This document shows, piece by piece, positions 6,389 through 7,554 of a DNA stretch of 7,554 nt. The notes below the pieces were generated by a model, which saw only the letters and a list, made by a program, of their open reading frames with translations, did no database searches and was not told the origin of the DNA. The stretch lies in the NCBI GenBank assembly GCA_005800465.1, contig SYFI01000151.1:1-7554 (forward strand), in the 5' to 3' direction. Each line of letters starts with the position of its first letter. Within the stretch, counting starts at the first letter, position 1. The position numbers and the translations under genes were made by a program. This DNA is from Actinomycetota bacterium. GTDB lineage: Bacteria; Actinomycetota; Thermoleophilia; Miltoncostaeales; Miltoncostaeaceae.

Positions 6389-7506
6389 CCCGCTCGTTGC
6401 GTATCGTGGCAGCGTCCCTCGCAGCGCTCGGCACCACCGCTGCGACCTCCCTAGCCGCGTACCCCCGCCACGCCGCAATCCTCGTGGCCGTCGAGGCGCC
6501 CATGAGCGGCGAGGGGGCACAAGATGGGCTCGACCAGTTGCGCGGAGTCGAGCTGGCGGCCCGTCAGGCCAACGCGCAGGGAGGGGTGCTCGGGCGATTT
6601 ATCAAGGTCGTGCGCGCCGACGACGTCGGTGACCCCGGGAAGGCCATGTCGACGTTCCGCCACGTCGCGCGGATGAACGCCGACGCGCTTATTGGCCCGT
6701 ACAACTCGTCGGTCGCCGTCATCAACCTTCCGTCGTACGTGAAGGCGCGCATCATCCCGGTGCAGATGGCATCCACCGACGCCACGAGCGGCATCGGCAT
6801 CAACGTGCAGCCCAAAACCCGTCAGATCGCCCCAGTGGAGATCGACTGGATCACACGTCAGTGGGCCCCACAGCGTGTTGCGATCCTGGCTGGGCAGTCC
6901 ACATTCCTTGCTGGGCAGGCCAGCCTCATGGAAGCCGCGCTCACCAAGGCCGGGGTGGGGGTCACCCGCATTCCCATCACGGCGGGTCAGGACGACTATT
7001 CGGCTGAGGTGGGCGAGGCACTGGCATCTGGGGCGAACGCGCTCTACGTCAGCACCAAGCTGGCTGAGGGTGTGAAGATCGCTGCTCTGCTGGCCGGGTC
7101 CGGGAGCGAGGCGAAGTGCTTCCTGGGCTTCGCAAATCAGGATCCGAGCTTCGTCGAGAAGGCTGGGGTGCCCGTGAGCCAGCGATGTGTGTTCAGCGGT
7201 GTGGCCGCACCCACCCAAATTCCCACCGCCAAGACCTACGTACGTGACTACCGGCGCGCCTTCGGCATTGAGCCCGCCACGTGGGGCGTGTTCACGTACG
7301 ACTCCGCCCGCGTGCTGTTTAAGGCCATGCGCGAGGCGGGCACCGTGAACTACGCGGCCGTGATGGCGCGCCTGCGGCACACCACCGGTTTCCCCGGCTC
7401 CACCGGCACCATCACCATCGATCCGGTGAGCGGTGATCGTCGCAAGGTGGCGGCTACCGTGCTCACCGTTGACGATGCCGGACGCTTCGTGCTCGCCCGC
7501 CGCTGA
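6385..7506 (+). CDS. LivJ-type ABC substrate-binding protein with a non-lipoprotein signal peptide
   Basis: 373 residues from ATG at 6385, which overlaps the methyltransferase stop as ATGA; a weak GGAAG lies 5 bases upstream. Residues 1-25 are a signal peptide: two Arg at 3 and 6, hydrophobic 7-24, and likely cleavage near residue 24 (SLA-A). There is no lipobox Cys, unlike the other binding protein in this window. The mature part is a type I periplasmic-binding fold (Peripla_BP_6): a first strand AILVAVEAPMSG at 31-42, GVELAARQANAQGGVLG at 54-70, the ligand-site segment IGPYNSSVA at 103-111, VQMASTDATSG at 126-136, and a C-terminal TGTITIDPVSGDRR at 340-353. C245 and C268 could form a disulfide across the second lobe. 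Expected role is capture of an amino acid, amide or similar ligand outside the cytoplasmic membrane. No permease or ATPase gene is visible, though one could follow beyond the right edge. Confidence 0.92.
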   Translation: MTRSLRIVAASLAALGTTAATSLAAYPRHAAILVAVEAPMSGEGAQDGLDQLRGVELAARQANAQGGVLGRFIKVVRADDVGDPGKAMSTFRHVARMNADALIGPYNSSVAVINLPSYVKARIIPVQMASTDATSGIGINVQPKTRQIAPVEIDWITRQWAPQRVAILAGQSTFLAGQASLMEAALTKAGVGVTRIPITAGQDDYSAEVGEALASGANALYVSTKLAEGVKIAALLAGSGSEAKCFLGFANQDPSFVEKAGVPVSQRCVFSGVAAPTQIPTAKTYVRDYRRAFGIEPATWGVFTYDSARVLFKAMREAGTVNYAAVMARLRHTTGFPGSTGTITIDPVSGDRRKVAATVLTVDDAGRFVLARR

Positions 7507-7522
7507 CCGCCGCACCCGCTGG

Positions 7523-7540
7523 CGCCAGATGGTGCTGGCG
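7523..7540 (+). repeat. Short inverted repeat after the second binding-protein gene
   Basis: CGCCAG (7523-7528) and CTGGCG (7535-7540) can pair around a 6-base loop, 16 bases after the stop codon. An overlapping palindrome CTGGCGCCAG (7519-7528) competes with it. There is no T-run. It could be a weak terminator. However, the loop contains an ATG (7529) open to the window edge, so it might instead be the start of a following gene. The remaining 48 bases of the window are too short to decide. Confidence 0.3.
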
Positions 7541-7554
7541 GCGACCGCACCGAC

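Noticed and set aside
6451..7515. 354-codon open frame on the minus strand
   Set aside because: It mirrors the binding-protein gene at 6385-7506, whose signal peptide and fold signatures are clear. The antisense translation is His/Gly/Arg-rich and low in hydrophobic order, as expected of a GC-rich shadow.
5320..7523. CCCGCTGGC shared just after two stop codons (5320-5328 and 7515-7523)
   Set aside because: Nine GC-rich bases are expected to recur by chance in DNA of this composition, and the surrounding structures differ.
1..7554. CRISPR array, transposase, toxin-antitoxin pair or phage gene
   Set aside because: No regularly spaced repeats, no terminal inverted repeats with a transposase frame, and every convincing gene has a metabolic or membrane family assignment.

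Overview
The window is compact, GC-rich bacterial DNA (by eye about two-thirds G+C) with strongly GC-biased third codon positions, several GTG starts and 4-base gene overlaps. It looks chromosomal. A high-GC actinobacterial lineage fits: GTGA overlaps, a TANNNT -10-like element, a lipobox binding protein, and a hairpin terminator without a T-run. The phylum cannot be fixed from the sequence, and a second binding protein lacking a lipobox is a mild argument against a typical monoderm. No mobile element, CRISPR array, integrase or defence gene is visible.

Layout. (1) Left edge, minus strand: the first 20 bases of a tRNA gene that runs off the window. (2) About 85-3274, minus strand: a three-gene operon, read right to left, of a class III PLP aminotransferase, a small three-helix membrane protein and a LivJ-type substrate-binding lipoprotein. 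Both junctions are exact GTGA overlaps, so the three proteins are probably translationally coupled. (3) 3275-3397: a short divergent intergenic region. (4) 3398-5311, plus strand: a 637-residue polytopic membrane protein with a large C-terminal non-membrane domain, of an uncharacterised type that may be a GT-C-like glycosyltransferase. It is followed by a perfect 12-bp hairpin. (5) 5357-5578: a non-coding leader with a repeated CACACGAATT element, a weak promoter candidate and a small hairpin. (6) 5579-7506, plus strand: a class I SAM-dependent methyltransferase joined by an ATGA overlap to a second LivJ-type binding protein, this one with a plain signal peptide. (7) 7507-7554: a small inverted repeat and a possible start of a further gene.

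How the genes may work together. Two binding proteins of the branched-chain amino acid/amide family lie within 7 kb with no permease or ATPase gene in view. Each is coupled to a cytosolic enzyme (aminotransferase or methyltransferase). This is either a dispersed uptake system or a case where the binding proteins serve as sensors or ligand carriers for other partners. The gene partnership, more than any single gene, is the unusual feature. No function is proven by the sequence alone.
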